Origin: 2-02-FULL-49-11 sp040757655
GTDB taxonomy: Bacteria > Patescibacteriota > Patescibacteriia > 2-02-FULL-49-11
DNA: 20,071 bases
Reading direction: 5' to 3'
NCBI GenBank assembly: GCA_040757655.1
Contig: JBFLWV010000067.1
Coordinates: 1 to 20,071 of the forward strand
In this document: one piece after another, positions 14,701 through 20,071 of the stretch
Numbering within the stretch: the stretch's first letter is position 1
Layout of the letters: every line of letters begins with the position of its first letter
Program-made: the position numbers and the translations under genes
The notes under the pieces: generated by a model
Database searches by the model: none
The model's input: the letters and a program-made list of their open reading frames with translations, nothing else
What the model was told of the DNA's origin: nothing

Positions 14701-14893
14701 GCTGACGTATTATTATTTGGACGAACAAAAGCCAGTGTCGTTTCTCGGCACGGAAGAGGAGATTGAAAAGATAAAGGAGAAGATACTTACCACGGTGGCG
14801 GCAATTAAGACTAGCGAATTCCCTGCTACCCCCTCGCCGCAGGTGTGCCGATTTTGCGATTTTAATGGGATTTGTGAGTATAGACAGTTATAA
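11723..14893 (+). CDS. UvrD/PcrA-like helicase fused to a RecB-type nuclease
   Basis: This 1,056-residue superfamily-1A helicase has all motifs: Walker A AGAGTGKT (29-36), motif II VDEFQDTN (Asp270-Glu271), motif III VVADDDQSIYRFRG, motif IV LTQNYRSS, motif V VMTVHAAKGLEF and motif VI RRLFYVAMTRAKQ. A PD-(D/E)XK nuclease of the RecB/AddB kind follows from about residue 780, with the catalytic IDYKTG and a downstream DQLLIYQ. Cysteines in FETCPYQYRF and near the C-terminus (CRFCDFNGIC) match the 1+3 pattern of Fe-S-bearing AddB-type nucleases. Such fusions act in double-strand break processing. Four repeat-derived inserts lengthen it: residues about 190-199, 291-323, 751-773 and 925-938. The insert at 291-323 sits between motifs II and III. 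Confidence 0.92.
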   Translation: MVNDLLLDDLNEAQREAVTFVERPLLIVAGAGTGKTTVITRRIAWLIREGKAKGDEILGLTFTDKAAGEMEERVDRLLPMGYVDLWISTFHSFGERLLRAHAIDIGLPNEFKLLNTTAQWMLVRQNFHKFDLDYYRPLGNPTKFIHALLKHFSRAKDEGVTPDDYLNYVEGLKLNSGAGESAGGAIIKKSKIQNPKSKMKESLQDDSPIEESDVGRLEEIAKAYKVYEQLLMDAGALDFGDLIMYTVKLLNSRPKILEQYRRQFKYILVDEFQDTNWAQYELVKILAPQFRQGRFFSGRDQTDVTPDPSKNRSPFTEVDVGGEVTVVADDDQSIYRFRGAAMSNILQFKKDYTRAHAVVLTQNYRSSQAILDLSHRFIQKNNPNRLEAQEGIVKALVSAHKSRTQIREIVTKSGEEETNMVVNTIIKMKQDDSALTWNDFAILVRANSQADTFIHALEQAQIPSQYVASKGLYTKAVILDVVNWLKLLDNYHESASLWRVLNIPSFKMPWNDLVEATSHAHKKSMSLYEALKGARALSSVSEEGHRVIVKVLGLIERHTQLARTLAVGKLVLQFLEESGYVAYLAKLPEADAKEQLSYLDQFYKQISVFEQSFPHAGIKQFLETHEMELESGEAGSLENNIEEGPDAVKVMTVHAAKGLEFHTVFIVQLVDKRFPSIERSDPIELPLALVKEIIPEGEVHLEEERRLFYVAMTRAKQNLFFTRAEDYGGARKKKPSQFLYELGLEGEAEQEVYKADKSYRTYTSDKLDKSRQSERSQYALPAKFSFTQLKAFETCPYQYRFAHVLHVPVKGRFTFSFGRTMHQTLQQFFALMKDEKGAQADLFGSGRAPSAPKPRTVPPLKDLLELYEKNWIDDWYESRQHKEEYREKGRKILEEFHEKISAQPPQPIYLEQGFHLKIKENDASTVSPSYLKRGIGGVITIKGVIDRIDGVEGGVEIIDYKTGRAKDLERADKDQLLIYQIAAREVLGLKPLRLTYYYLDEQKPVSFLGTEEEIEKIKEKILTTVAAIKTSEFPATPSPQVCRFCDFNGICEYRQL
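12290..12317 (+). repeat. Four TCCAAAA heptamers inside uvrD
   Basis: Four exact units are read as KSKIQNPKSK. The flanks match the array in pheT at 18048-18075: both have AAA before and ATGA after. The insert lies in a helicase subdomain loop, with further acidic filler after it. Confidence 0.9.
12597..12665 (+). repeat. In-frame hairpin repeat, copy 2 (inside uvrD)
   Basis: CGATTTTTT-tc-GGGG (12602-12616) pairs with CCCC-tc-AAAAAATCG (12643-12657), with outer AGGGA/TCCCT. The core CGCGATC and ACGCCAGA match the copies in mutY and pheT. Here it is read in a different frame from those two (FFSGRDQTDVTPDPSKNRSP) and still has no stop. Confidence 0.8.
13976..14030 (+). repeat. Repeat-like insert with GATAAG units in uvrD
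   Basis: Three GATAAG units and several self-complementary TATAAG/CTTATA stretches encode YKADKSYRTYTSDKLDKS. It separates the helicase part from the nuclease domain and looks like another repeat-derived linker. The family is not otherwise represented in this window. Confidence 0.45.
14501..14533 (+). repeat. G/C-rich hairpin inside the uvrD nuclease domain
   Basis: TCCCCC (14501-14506) pairs with GGGGGA (14528-14533), and inner TCTT pairs with AAGA. It encodes the extra residues SPSYLKRGIGG just before the GVIDRIDG strand of the nuclease. It is similar in style to the intergenic hairpin at 2709-2729. Confidence 0.6.
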
Positions 14894-14900
14894 CCTTTCT

Positions 14901-14999
14901 CGAATGAATACCGAATAAACCGCATGTTTCCTAAATGACTACCGAATATACCGAATAATCATCGAATAAGTGATCGAATGTTTTTTATTAATTCGGTAG
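14901..14999. repeat. ACCGAATA repeat with inverted ends
   Basis: Several CGAAT-containing units (ACCGAATAA, ACCGAATAT, TCGAATAAG) are spread over about 100 bases. CTACCGAAT (14939-14947) and ATTCGGTAG (14991-14999) form a perfect 9-bp inverted repeat. It fills the gap between uvrD and the DciA-like gene. Confidence 0.6.
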
Positions 15000-15051
15000 A
15001 TATTTGGCAGTTATTTGATAAATTTAGGAGGGATTCAGAAAATCATCATGT

Positions 15052-15351
15052 ATGGCATTGCGTTCTATTAAATCATTATTGCCTCGGGTGTTAAAAAAGC
15101 ACGGTATTACGCAGGGCGTGGAAGCGGCGCAGGTGGTGGAGGCGATGGAGCAGGAAGTTGGCAAGCGGTGGGGAGAGGAGGGAATGAGAGGGATCACGGT
15201 GCGCTATTTCAGGAATAATGCTGTGGCGGTGTCGTGCACGTCGTCTGTCTGGGCGCAGGAAGTGAAAATCAATGAACAGGAAATTCTCGCGACACTTAAA
15301 AAAAAGATGGGCCCTAAGGTCCTGATTGAGCGGATACGGTTTATCGTATAG
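15052..15351 (+). CDS. DUF721 / DciA-like protein
   Basis: This 99-residue single-domain protein has the DUF721 layout: an N-terminal helix (LRSIKSLLPRVLKKHGI), a middle beta-strand block (GITVRYFRNNAVAVSC), the conserved SSVWAQEVKINEQEILATL, and a final beta-strand (ERIRFIV). DciA proteins load the replicative helicase DnaB in many bacteria, so a role in replication initiation is likely. The typical W-G-(E)-V region appears as VGKRWGEEGM. AGGAGG lies 20 bases upstream of the ATG, far for a ribosome-binding site; an out-of-frame ATG at 15048 is rejected because it stops after seven codons. Confidence 0.75.
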   Translation: MALRSIKSLLPRVLKKHGITQGVEAAQVVEAMEQEVGKRWGEEGMRGITVRYFRNNAVAVSCTSSVWAQEVKINEQEILATLKKKMGPKVLIERIRFIV

Positions 15352-15439
15352 ACGGAAGGTTTCCTTGAGAATTTTATATAAAAACAGTATACTCAATTTA
15401 CATTCTTGATTCTTAATTCCAGATTCTAAATTCTCGATC

Positions 15440-15829
15440 ATGTCTCTCTCCCGCTATGTCCTTGTGATGTCGTTTGCCACCCTCGTGGCGTGGGGAGCAT
15501 TTCTGCTCGTACTGTTTAATGTCGACCCGTATGACGGCGGGGTGATTGGGCGCGCACTATTTCTCACCTCGCTTTTCTTCGCGCTCTTCGGGACGTTGTC
15601 GGTAGCGGGATTCTTGGCGCGAGCGCGCTGGCGGAAAGGTATCCCGCTGTATTGGCATGTGCTGAATGCGTTTCGTCAAGCGCTCCTTGTTTCTTTGGTG
15701 TGCGTGGCCAGCCTGATATTGCAGGCAGGCAGGTTGCTCACGTGGTGGAATATATTGGTCTTGTTGCTTGCCGCGACATTGCTGGAAATATTCTTCATTA
15801 CCAGACAGCCGAAGCGACAGCATATATAA
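15440..15829 (+). CDS. Small four-helix membrane protein
   Basis: The 129-residue hydrophobic protein has four likely membrane helices at about residues 5-26, 38-60, 79-97 and 102-121. Charged short loops (RARWRKGIPLYWHV, RQPKRQHI) suggest a cytoplasmic C-terminus. I do not recognise a family with a known function; similar small proteins next to pheS occur in CPR genomes, but that is from memory. It shares its strand with pheS and ends 23 bases before it, so they are probably co-transcribed. Confidence 0.7.
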   Translation: MSLSRYVLVMSFATLVAWGAFLLVLFNVDPYDGGVIGRALFLTSLFFALFGTLSVAGFLARARWRKGIPLYWHVLNAFRQALLVSLVCVASLILQAGRLLTWWNILVLLLAATLLEIFFITRQPKRQHI

Positions 15830-15844
15830 GTCTTATTGTCCTTT

Positions 15845-15850
15845 AAGGAG
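15845..15850 (+). promoter_or_regulatory. Ribosome-binding site of pheS
   Basis: AAGGAG lies two bases before the ATG at 15853, a short but clear spacing that supports this start. Confidence 0.6.
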
Positions 15851-15852
15851 AT

Positions 15853-16926
15853 ATGGAAGATGAGATAGAAAAAATAGAAAAAGAGACGGTAGCGGCGATT
15901 GAAGCCGCCAGTTCTGCGTCAGAGCTTCATCGTGTGCGTGTACAGTATCTTGGACGCAGCAACGGGGCGCTCACTCTTGTGTTGCGGAAATTAGGGTCTG
16001 TATCCCTTGAGGAGCGCAAAAAAATCGGACCCGCAGCGCAGGCGCTCAAAGAGAAACTTGAACAACTTTGTGATGTGCGGGAATCCCAATTGCTCAAGGA
16101 GGGAAGCGAGGTCATAGACAATACGCTTCCGCCGCTTGCGCCAAAGACAGGCCATCTGCACCCGCTCACCCACGTGCGATGGCAGTTGGAGGACCTTTTT
16201 ACTCGTATGGGTTTTATCATCGCGGACGGGCCAGAGGTAGAATCCGAGTGGTACAATTTCGACGCGCTTAATATGCCCTCATGGCATCCGGCGCGGGATA
16301 TGCAGGATACATTCTATGTGGAAACTCAAAACTCAAAACTCAAAACTCAAAAGTTAGGAGCGGCTGCGCCGCGGTTGGTCTTAAGAACGCATACGTCGCC
16401 GGTGCAGATCAGGGCAATGGAAAAGTTCGGCGTGCCATTGCGCTGCATCATTCCCGGCGTGTGTTACCGCAATGAAGCGACTGACGCACGGCACGAGAAT
16501 AGCTTTTGGCAGATTGAGGGGCTGGTTATTGACCGCGACATTTCCATGGCGCACTTAAATGCTACGGTGCGGATGTTTTTGAAAGAACTATTCGGCGCGC
16601 AGGTGGAAGCACGCGTGCGGCCGGGATTCTTCCCATTTACCGAGCCGTCGGTGGAGTATGATATTTCCTGCCAGATTTGCGGAAAGAAGGGCGTGATACA
16701 AAATGGCGCGCGCTGCCGTGTGTGTAAGGGGACTGGTTGGCTTGAGTTCATGGGTGCGGGATTAGTGCACCCAACTGTTTTGAAGAATGGCGGCGTGGAT
16801 CCGAAAAAGTATTCAGGATTTGCGTTCGGATTCGGCCCTGCCCGGCTCGTTATGATGAAGTATGGAATCGATGATAACCGTCTTTTTTGGTCAGGGGATT
16901 TAAGATTTCTTACCCAATGTACCTGA
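15853..16926 (+). CDS. pheS: Phenylalanyl-tRNA synthetase alpha subunit
   Basis: This is the catalytic subunit that charges tRNA-Phe, 357 residues. It has an N-terminal coiled coil and a class II core: HPLTHVRWQLEDLFTRMGF (motif 1 region), PGVCYRNEATDARHENSFWQ (motif 2), and FAFGFGPARLVMMKYGID (motif 3). A cysteine pair region, CQICGKKG and CRVCKGTGW, lies before GAGLVHP, as in many bacterial PheS proteins. An insert, ETQNSKLKTQKLGAAAP, at residues about 155-172 is encoded by four ACTCAAA heptamers and lies just before the substrate-binding LRTHTSPVQIR strand. The gene is 80 bases upstream of pheT on the same strand. Confidence 0.96.
   Translation: MEDEIEKIEKETVAAIEAASSASELHRVRVQYLGRSNGALTLVLRKLGSVSLEERKKIGPAAQALKEKLEQLCDVRESQLLKEGSEVIDNTLPPLAPKTGHLHPLTHVRWQLEDLFTRMGFIIADGPEVESEWYNFDALNMPSWHPARDMQDTFYVETQNSKLKTQKLGAAAPRLVLRTHTSPVQIRAMEKFGVPLRCIIPGVCYRNEATDARHENSFWQIEGLVIDRDISMAHLNATVRMFLKELFGAQVEARVRPGFFPFTEPSVEYDISCQICGKKGVIQNGARCRVCKGTGWLEFMGAGLVHPTVLKNGGVDPKKYSGFAFGFGPARLVMMKYGIDDNRLFWSGDLRFLTQCT
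16324..16351 (+). repeat. Four ACTCAAA heptamers inside pheS
   Basis: Four exact units are read in frame as TQNSKLKTQ. The same unit builds the long hairpins before atpH, atpG and atpD, but here only the arm free of stops is present. Confidence 0.9.
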
Positions 16927-17006
16927 AATTTTACCCACATTAGTAACGATCATTATATATGGGGGTAAAGGGGAAGATGAGTATTTTCATAGTGTGGTGA
17001 AAACCC

Positions 17007-19673
17007 ATGAAAATTTCACTTAACTGGCTTAGGGATTTTGTTACCTTACCTCACGATGTGGATCCGCGAGACTTGGCGGACCGTTTGTCGTTGTCTGTGG
17101 TAGAGATTGAAGGTTGGGAAAGGGAGGCAGACCGATTTGCGAATATGGTGGTGGGGAAGGTTATAGGCATGGAGCGGCATCCCAACGCAGATAGACTACA
17201 GGTTTGTTTGGTTGACATAGGTTCTGCTAAAATTTCCAATTTCCAATTTCCAATTTCCAAACAAATTCCAAATCCCAAATTCAAAATTCCATATTCCCAT
17301 ACGATCGTTGAAATCGTGTGCGGAGGGAAGAATGTGAGAGAAGGGATGTTGGTGGCGACTGCGTTGCCGGGCGCATGGGTGCGTTGGCATGGGGAAGGGG
17401 ATTTGGTTGAACTCAAGGAAGCAGAGGTGCGGGGAGTGAAAAATTTTGGCATGATATGTTCGGGTGAGGAAATCGGATTAGATGATTTACAGGCGGCGCA
17501 ACCGAAGGTTGGCGAGGGGCCCCAGATTCTTGACCTTGGTTTTTCTTTTCGTTCGCCCTCGACAATTTCATTCGGGTCGCGATTTAGCAACAGCATACGC
17601 CAGAACCCTCAGAAATTGCGAGGGCTCATTCAAGAAAAAAAACTTACACCAGGCATGCCGCTTGCACATGTTTTAGGGAAGGACGATGTTATATTTGAAA
17701 TTTCAAACGTATCATTATCGAACAGGCCAGACCTTTGGTCGCATTATGGCATAGCGAGAGAGATTGCAGTAGTGTATGGTCGTAAACTTCGCTTACTCCA
17801 AAATCCCAAACAATCCATACATTCCAAATTCCAAATTCTAGATTCTAAATTCAGCATTAGGGTAGAAGACAAGCGTTTATGTCCCAGGTATATTGGAACC
17901 TTGGTGGAAAACGTTCACATTGTAGAGACGCCCGCGTGGATGAAGCATCGCTTATCAGCCATTGGACAGCGACCCATCAGTCCATTAGTTGACATTTCAA
18001 ATTATGTGATGTTTGAGGTGGGACAACCGGTGCATATTTTTGACAAATCCAAAATCCAAAATCCAAAATCCAAAATGAGTGAAGTTGTAGTCCGCAAGGC
18101 TATGAGGGGAGAAAGGATGAAGACGCTGGATGGGATGACACGGATATTGGATGAGGAAATATTGGTGATCGCTGATCATGAGAAGCCGATTGCCCTTGCG
18201 GGGGTCATGGGAGGTGAGGGTTCGGGAGTATCAGCAAAGACCGATTCTATCATTATCGAGTGCGCCACGTTTGATCCTGTATCGGTACGGACAACATCAG
18301 CCCGGCTGGGACTAAAGACCGACGCGTCGCAACGGTTTGAGAAGTCACTCGATCCGCATTTGCCTCCCAAGGCAGTGGCGCGGGTGTTGCAGCTTATACA
18401 AGAAAGCAGCGCAGATGCTTCCGGATTTGCAGCGACTGGTACAGTTGACGTGCACGCACCACTCCCTGCTCCGAAATCCATTCCCGTATCGTTTGAGTTT
18501 ATTGAGCGGCGGATCGGTATGAAACTCCCGAAAGGATATACCAAGAAGATTTTACAGGGATTGGGTTTTTCAGTTAAAGAAACGGCGAAAGTTTGGAACG
18601 TCACCCCACCGTCCTGGCGCGCGACGCGCGATGTGTCTCTCCCCGAAGATATAGTTGAGGAAATTGGAAGGCATCTAGATTACAATACAATCCTTGACGC
18701 CCTTCCCTCGTTTCCGATAATGCCACCTCCGGTTTCAGCGCACCATAACCTGGAACGCGCCATGAAGCGGTTCTTAACCGGCGCGGGATTTTTTGAGGTC
18801 GCACATAAACCTTTTTTAGACCCCGCCACGTGGGAGAAGTTTGGACTGGAAAAAGGTGCGCATGTGGAAGTGGTAAATCCAATTGACCCGCACGCCCGTT
18901 ATCTTCGCCAAAGCCTAATGCCTGGGCTTTTTGACGATGTACGTTTAAATAAAAATCAATCGGCATCGCTTGCGTTTTTCGAATGGGGGAGAATATTTAT
19001 TCCCCGCGCGGGAGAATTCGCGGTGAAGAAAAATGCAAAGAAACGTTTACCTCACCAACCCATCACTCTTTCTCTGGTAGTATGCGACGCGGTGGGTCAA
19101 GAGGAAATGTTACGGCGCGTAAAGGGATTGGCTGCTGCGGTATTGCAGGCTGCAGGATATAGCACAAAGCTCACTATTGCCGAAGATCAGCAGCATCCCG
19201 CGTTTCAGAAGGGAACGGTGTTTTCGGTTGCTACGCAGGGCGTACCGGTAGGAGGTGGCGCCGTGACGAGTGCATTGCTTAAGGCCGACTTGGGTGTTAC
19301 GGTAAAACACAACATTGCTGTATTGAGTATTGACATTGATACGCTGGCAGGAGTATCGCAGATGTTTAAAAAATTTATTCCTCTGCCCGAATTTCCTGCG
19401 GTCGAGCGGGATCTCGCCATCGTTATTGGGGAAAATGTTACGTATGAAGAGGTTGAAAAAACCATCCGCGGCGCCGCAAGCGACCTTTTGGAATCAGTGG
19501 CGCTGTTCGATATTTTCCGCGGCCGCGGGATTCCTCAAGAGCATAAATCACTCGCATTTCACCTGTCGTTCCGCTCACCCGTACGCACTCTCACGAGTAA
19601 AGAAGCGGATGAGGAAATGCAGAGAATCATTGCACAGCTCCAAAAAAACCACGCCGCGAAGGTGAGGGAATGA
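17007..19673 (+). CDS. pheT: Phenylalanyl-tRNA synthetase beta subunit
   Basis: This is the partner of PheS, 888 residues against roughly 800 normally. Domains in order: N-terminal segment (KISLNWLRDFVTLP), an EMAP-like tRNA-binding domain (VVGKVIGMERHPNADRLQV to about residue 150), B3/B4 editing domain (about 290-470, with PLVDISNYVMFEVGQPVHIFD in two halves), B5 domain (about 480-555), a catalytic-like core, and a C-terminal FDX-ACB anticodon-binding domain from about 791 (FPAVERDLAIVIG). Four repeat-derived inserts account for the extra length: residues about 75-97, 183-207, 264-283 and 348-357. The last lies inside B3/B4. No stop or frameshift results, so the protein is probably made. Confidence 0.96.
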   Translation: MKISLNWLRDFVTLPHDVDPRDLADRLSLSVVEIEGWEREADRFANMVVGKVIGMERHPNADRLQVCLVDIGSAKISNFQFPISKQIPNPKFKIPYSHTIVEIVCGGKNVREGMLVATALPGAWVRWHGEGDLVELKEAEVRGVKNFGMICSGEEIGLDDLQAAQPKVGEGPQILDLGFSFRSPSTISFGSRFSNSIRQNPQKLRGLIQEKKLTPGMPLAHVLGKDDVIFEISNVSLSNRPDLWSHYGIAREIAVVYGRKLRLLQNPKQSIHSKFQILDSKFSIRVEDKRLCPRYIGTLVENVHIVETPAWMKHRLSAIGQRPISPLVDISNYVMFEVGQPVHIFDKSKIQNPKSKMSEVVVRKAMRGERMKTLDGMTRILDEEILVIADHEKPIALAGVMGGEGSGVSAKTDSIIIECATFDPVSVRTTSARLGLKTDASQRFEKSLDPHLPPKAVARVLQLIQESSADASGFAATGTVDVHAPLPAPKSIPVSFEFIERRIGMKLPKGYTKKILQGLGFSVKETAKVWNVTPPSWRATRDVSLPEDIVEEIGRHLDYNTILDALPSFPIMPPPVSAHHNLERAMKRFLTGAGFFEVAHKPFLDPATWEKFGLEKGAHVEVVNPIDPHARYLRQSLMPGLFDDVRLNKNQSASLAFFEWGRIFIPRAGEFAVKKNAKKRLPHQPITLSLVVCDAVGQEEMLRRVKGLAAAVLQAAGYSTKLTIAEDQQHPAFQKGTVFSVATQGVPVGGGAVTSALLKADLGVTVKHNIAVLSIDIDTLAGVSQMFKKFIPLPEFPAVERDLAIVIGENVTYEEVEKTIRGAASDLLESVALFDIFRGRGIPQEHKSLAFHLSFRSPVRTLTSKEADEEMQRIIAQLQKNHAAKVRE
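17229..17300 (+). repeat. TTTCCAA heptamer array inside pheT
   Basis: Four TTTCCAA units are followed by degenerate AAATTCCAAATCCCAAATTC-like units. The array encodes ISNFQFPISK plus a similar stretch within the tRNA-binding domain. Confidence 0.85.
17555..17625 (+). repeat. In-frame hairpin repeat, copy 3 (inside pheT)
   Basis: GCCCTCG-a-CAATTTC-attc-GGGT on the left pairs with ACCC-tca-GAAATTG-CGAGGGC on the right. The core matches mutY base for base at most positions (CGCGATTTAGCAACAGC, ATACGCCAGA). The bulged base and the unequal internal loop are in the same places as in mutY. It is read in the same frame as in mutY (IRQNPQKLRG against IRQSPQKLLG). Confidence 0.9.
17796..17855 (+). repeat. 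Degenerate TCCAAAT / TTCTAGA array inside pheT
   Basis: Units such as CTCCAAAATCCCAAA, ATTCCAAATTCCAAA and TTCTAGATTCTAAA follow each other with a period near 7. The stretch is read as NPKQSIHSKFQILDSKFSI, between the tRNA-binding and B3/B4 domains. Confidence 0.7.
18048..18075 (+). repeat. Four TCCAAAA heptamers inside pheT
   Basis: Four exact units are read as KSKIQNPKSK inside the B3/B4 domain, directly after GQPVHIFD. The sequence and its immediate flanks match the array in uvrD at 12290-12317. Confidence 0.9.
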
Positions 19674-19699
19674 TATTCTCGATTGGAATTATAATATAT

Positions 19700-19723
19700 G
19701 TAGCGTCGGAGTTTATCTCCGAC
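19700..19723. repeat. REP-like half copy (GTAGCGTCGGAG)
   Basis: GTAGC is followed by the hairpin GTCGGAG-tttat-CTCCGAC, the first half of the REP-like unit seen at 10013-10158. It lies between pheT and the last ORF. Confidence 0.8.
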
Positions 19724-19730
19724 CACACGT

Positions 19731-19982
19731 ATGGTACGGGAAGACGGCGAAAATTATTATGTCCATGAGGATGAGCCAGAAAAGGATGTTGCAGCCGTGC
19801 AGAAATTCTTGCGCGACGTATGGCTCCATCCGCTCCTGACGCAGGAGACGCTCAACCACCGCCACGAAGCGGTGGGTACATTCAACAAATACCTCGCGAA
19901 GTGTCAATTACCTCGCGAGGATTATGTGGGAGTACTTGTGGGGAGGGGAGCAGTCACCTACTCTACACTACTTACGGTTTGA
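19731..19982 (+). CDS. Unrecognised small protein running into the right end repeat
   Basis: The 83-residue ORF starts at ATG 19731, with a stop codon in frame 30 bases upstream. Its sequence is protein-like (acidic N-terminus, EKDVAAVQKFLRDVWLHPLL, PREDYVGVLVGRG), but I recognise no family. The last 12 codons before the stop are inside the 126-bp end repeat, so its natural C-terminus is probably replaced, as at the other end where mutY lost its N-terminus. No Shine-Dalgarno sequence is visible; a REP-like hairpin lies just upstream. Confidence 0.5.
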   Translation: MVREDGENYYVHEDEPEKDVAAVQKFLRDVWLHPLLTQETLNHRHEAVGTFNKYLAKCQLPREDYVGVLVGRGAVTYSTLLTV

Positions 19983-20071
19983 AACCGAACGGCCTTGAGT
20001 ATATTGTTCATCATCACATTCCACCTCCCCGCCATGAGGATGCATCGCAACTGCAGCATGCGCTCCAGGTT
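19946..20071. repeat. Right copy of the 126-bp inverted end repeat
   Basis: It is the exact reverse complement of bases 1-126. The inner edge is GGGAGCAGTCACC at 19946. Flanks differ from those on the left, so a repeat with a fixed edge is joined to two unrelated sequences. Confidence 0.95.

Noticed and set aside
17482..17676. A 64-codon open frame within pheT reading the hairpin repeat as FHSGRDLATAYARTLRNC
   Set aside because: It overlaps pheT in another frame. It shows that the repeat is open in two frames but is not a separate gene.
1..20071. The whole window as a linear extrachromosomal element with terminal inverted repeats
   Set aside because: The content is chromosomal housekeeping, both end genes are cut, and the repeat length fits a k-mer overlap at an assembly break. 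It remains possible only if long reads show free ends.

Overview
The window is one 20,071-bp piece of a bacterial genome that uses the standard code (several genes end in TGA). The gene content, very small GIY-YIG nucleases, reduced proteins and dense repeat load inside housekeeping genes best fit a Candidatus Patescibacteria (CPR) genome, probably Parcubacteria-like. That assignment is an inference from gene style, not from a marker phylogeny. The two ends are a perfect 126-bp inverted repeat, so this looks like a complete contig that stops inside a repeated sequence at both sides.

Layout. 1-126: end repeat. 127-995: a broken mutY-type DNA glycosylase gene. It carries an in-frame hairpin repeat, and a 138-bp MITE with an 8-bp target duplication whose removal restores the frame. 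1056-8793: a full F-type ATP synthase operon (atpZ/I-B-E-F-H-A-G-D-C) behind a good sigma70-type promoter. It is invaded by two related elements that sit exactly at the start codons of atpB and atpA; the larger one is little more than a GIY-YIG nuclease ORF between inverted repeats. Hairpin-forming heptamer repeats lie just before atpH, atpG and atpD. 8851-9987: a Tat-signal protein of unknown function. 9988-11026: palindromic repeats around a small exported protein on the minus strand. 11027-11584: a putative winged-helix protein. 11723-14893: a UvrD/PcrA-like helicase fused to a RecB-type nuclease domain with cluster-type cysteines. 15052-19673: a DciA-like (DUF721) protein, a small membrane protein, pheS and pheT. 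19731-19982: an unrecognised ORF that runs into the right end repeat.

The ATP synthase genes encode one membrane complex, and pheS/pheT encode the two subunits of phenylalanyl-tRNA synthetase. The remaining genes are mainly DNA maintenance functions. The most notable feature of the window is repeat colonisation of essential coding sequence: (1) a start-codon-targeting GIY-YIG element and its short non-autonomous relative, both flanked by TATG; (2) a hairpin repeat with covarying stems inserted in frame in mutY, uvrD and pheT; (3) heptanucleotide arrays inserted in frame in pheS, uvrD and pheT and arranged as long hairpins in the atp operon; (4) REP-like hairpins with compensatory changes. No tRNA, rRNA or CRISPR array was seen.
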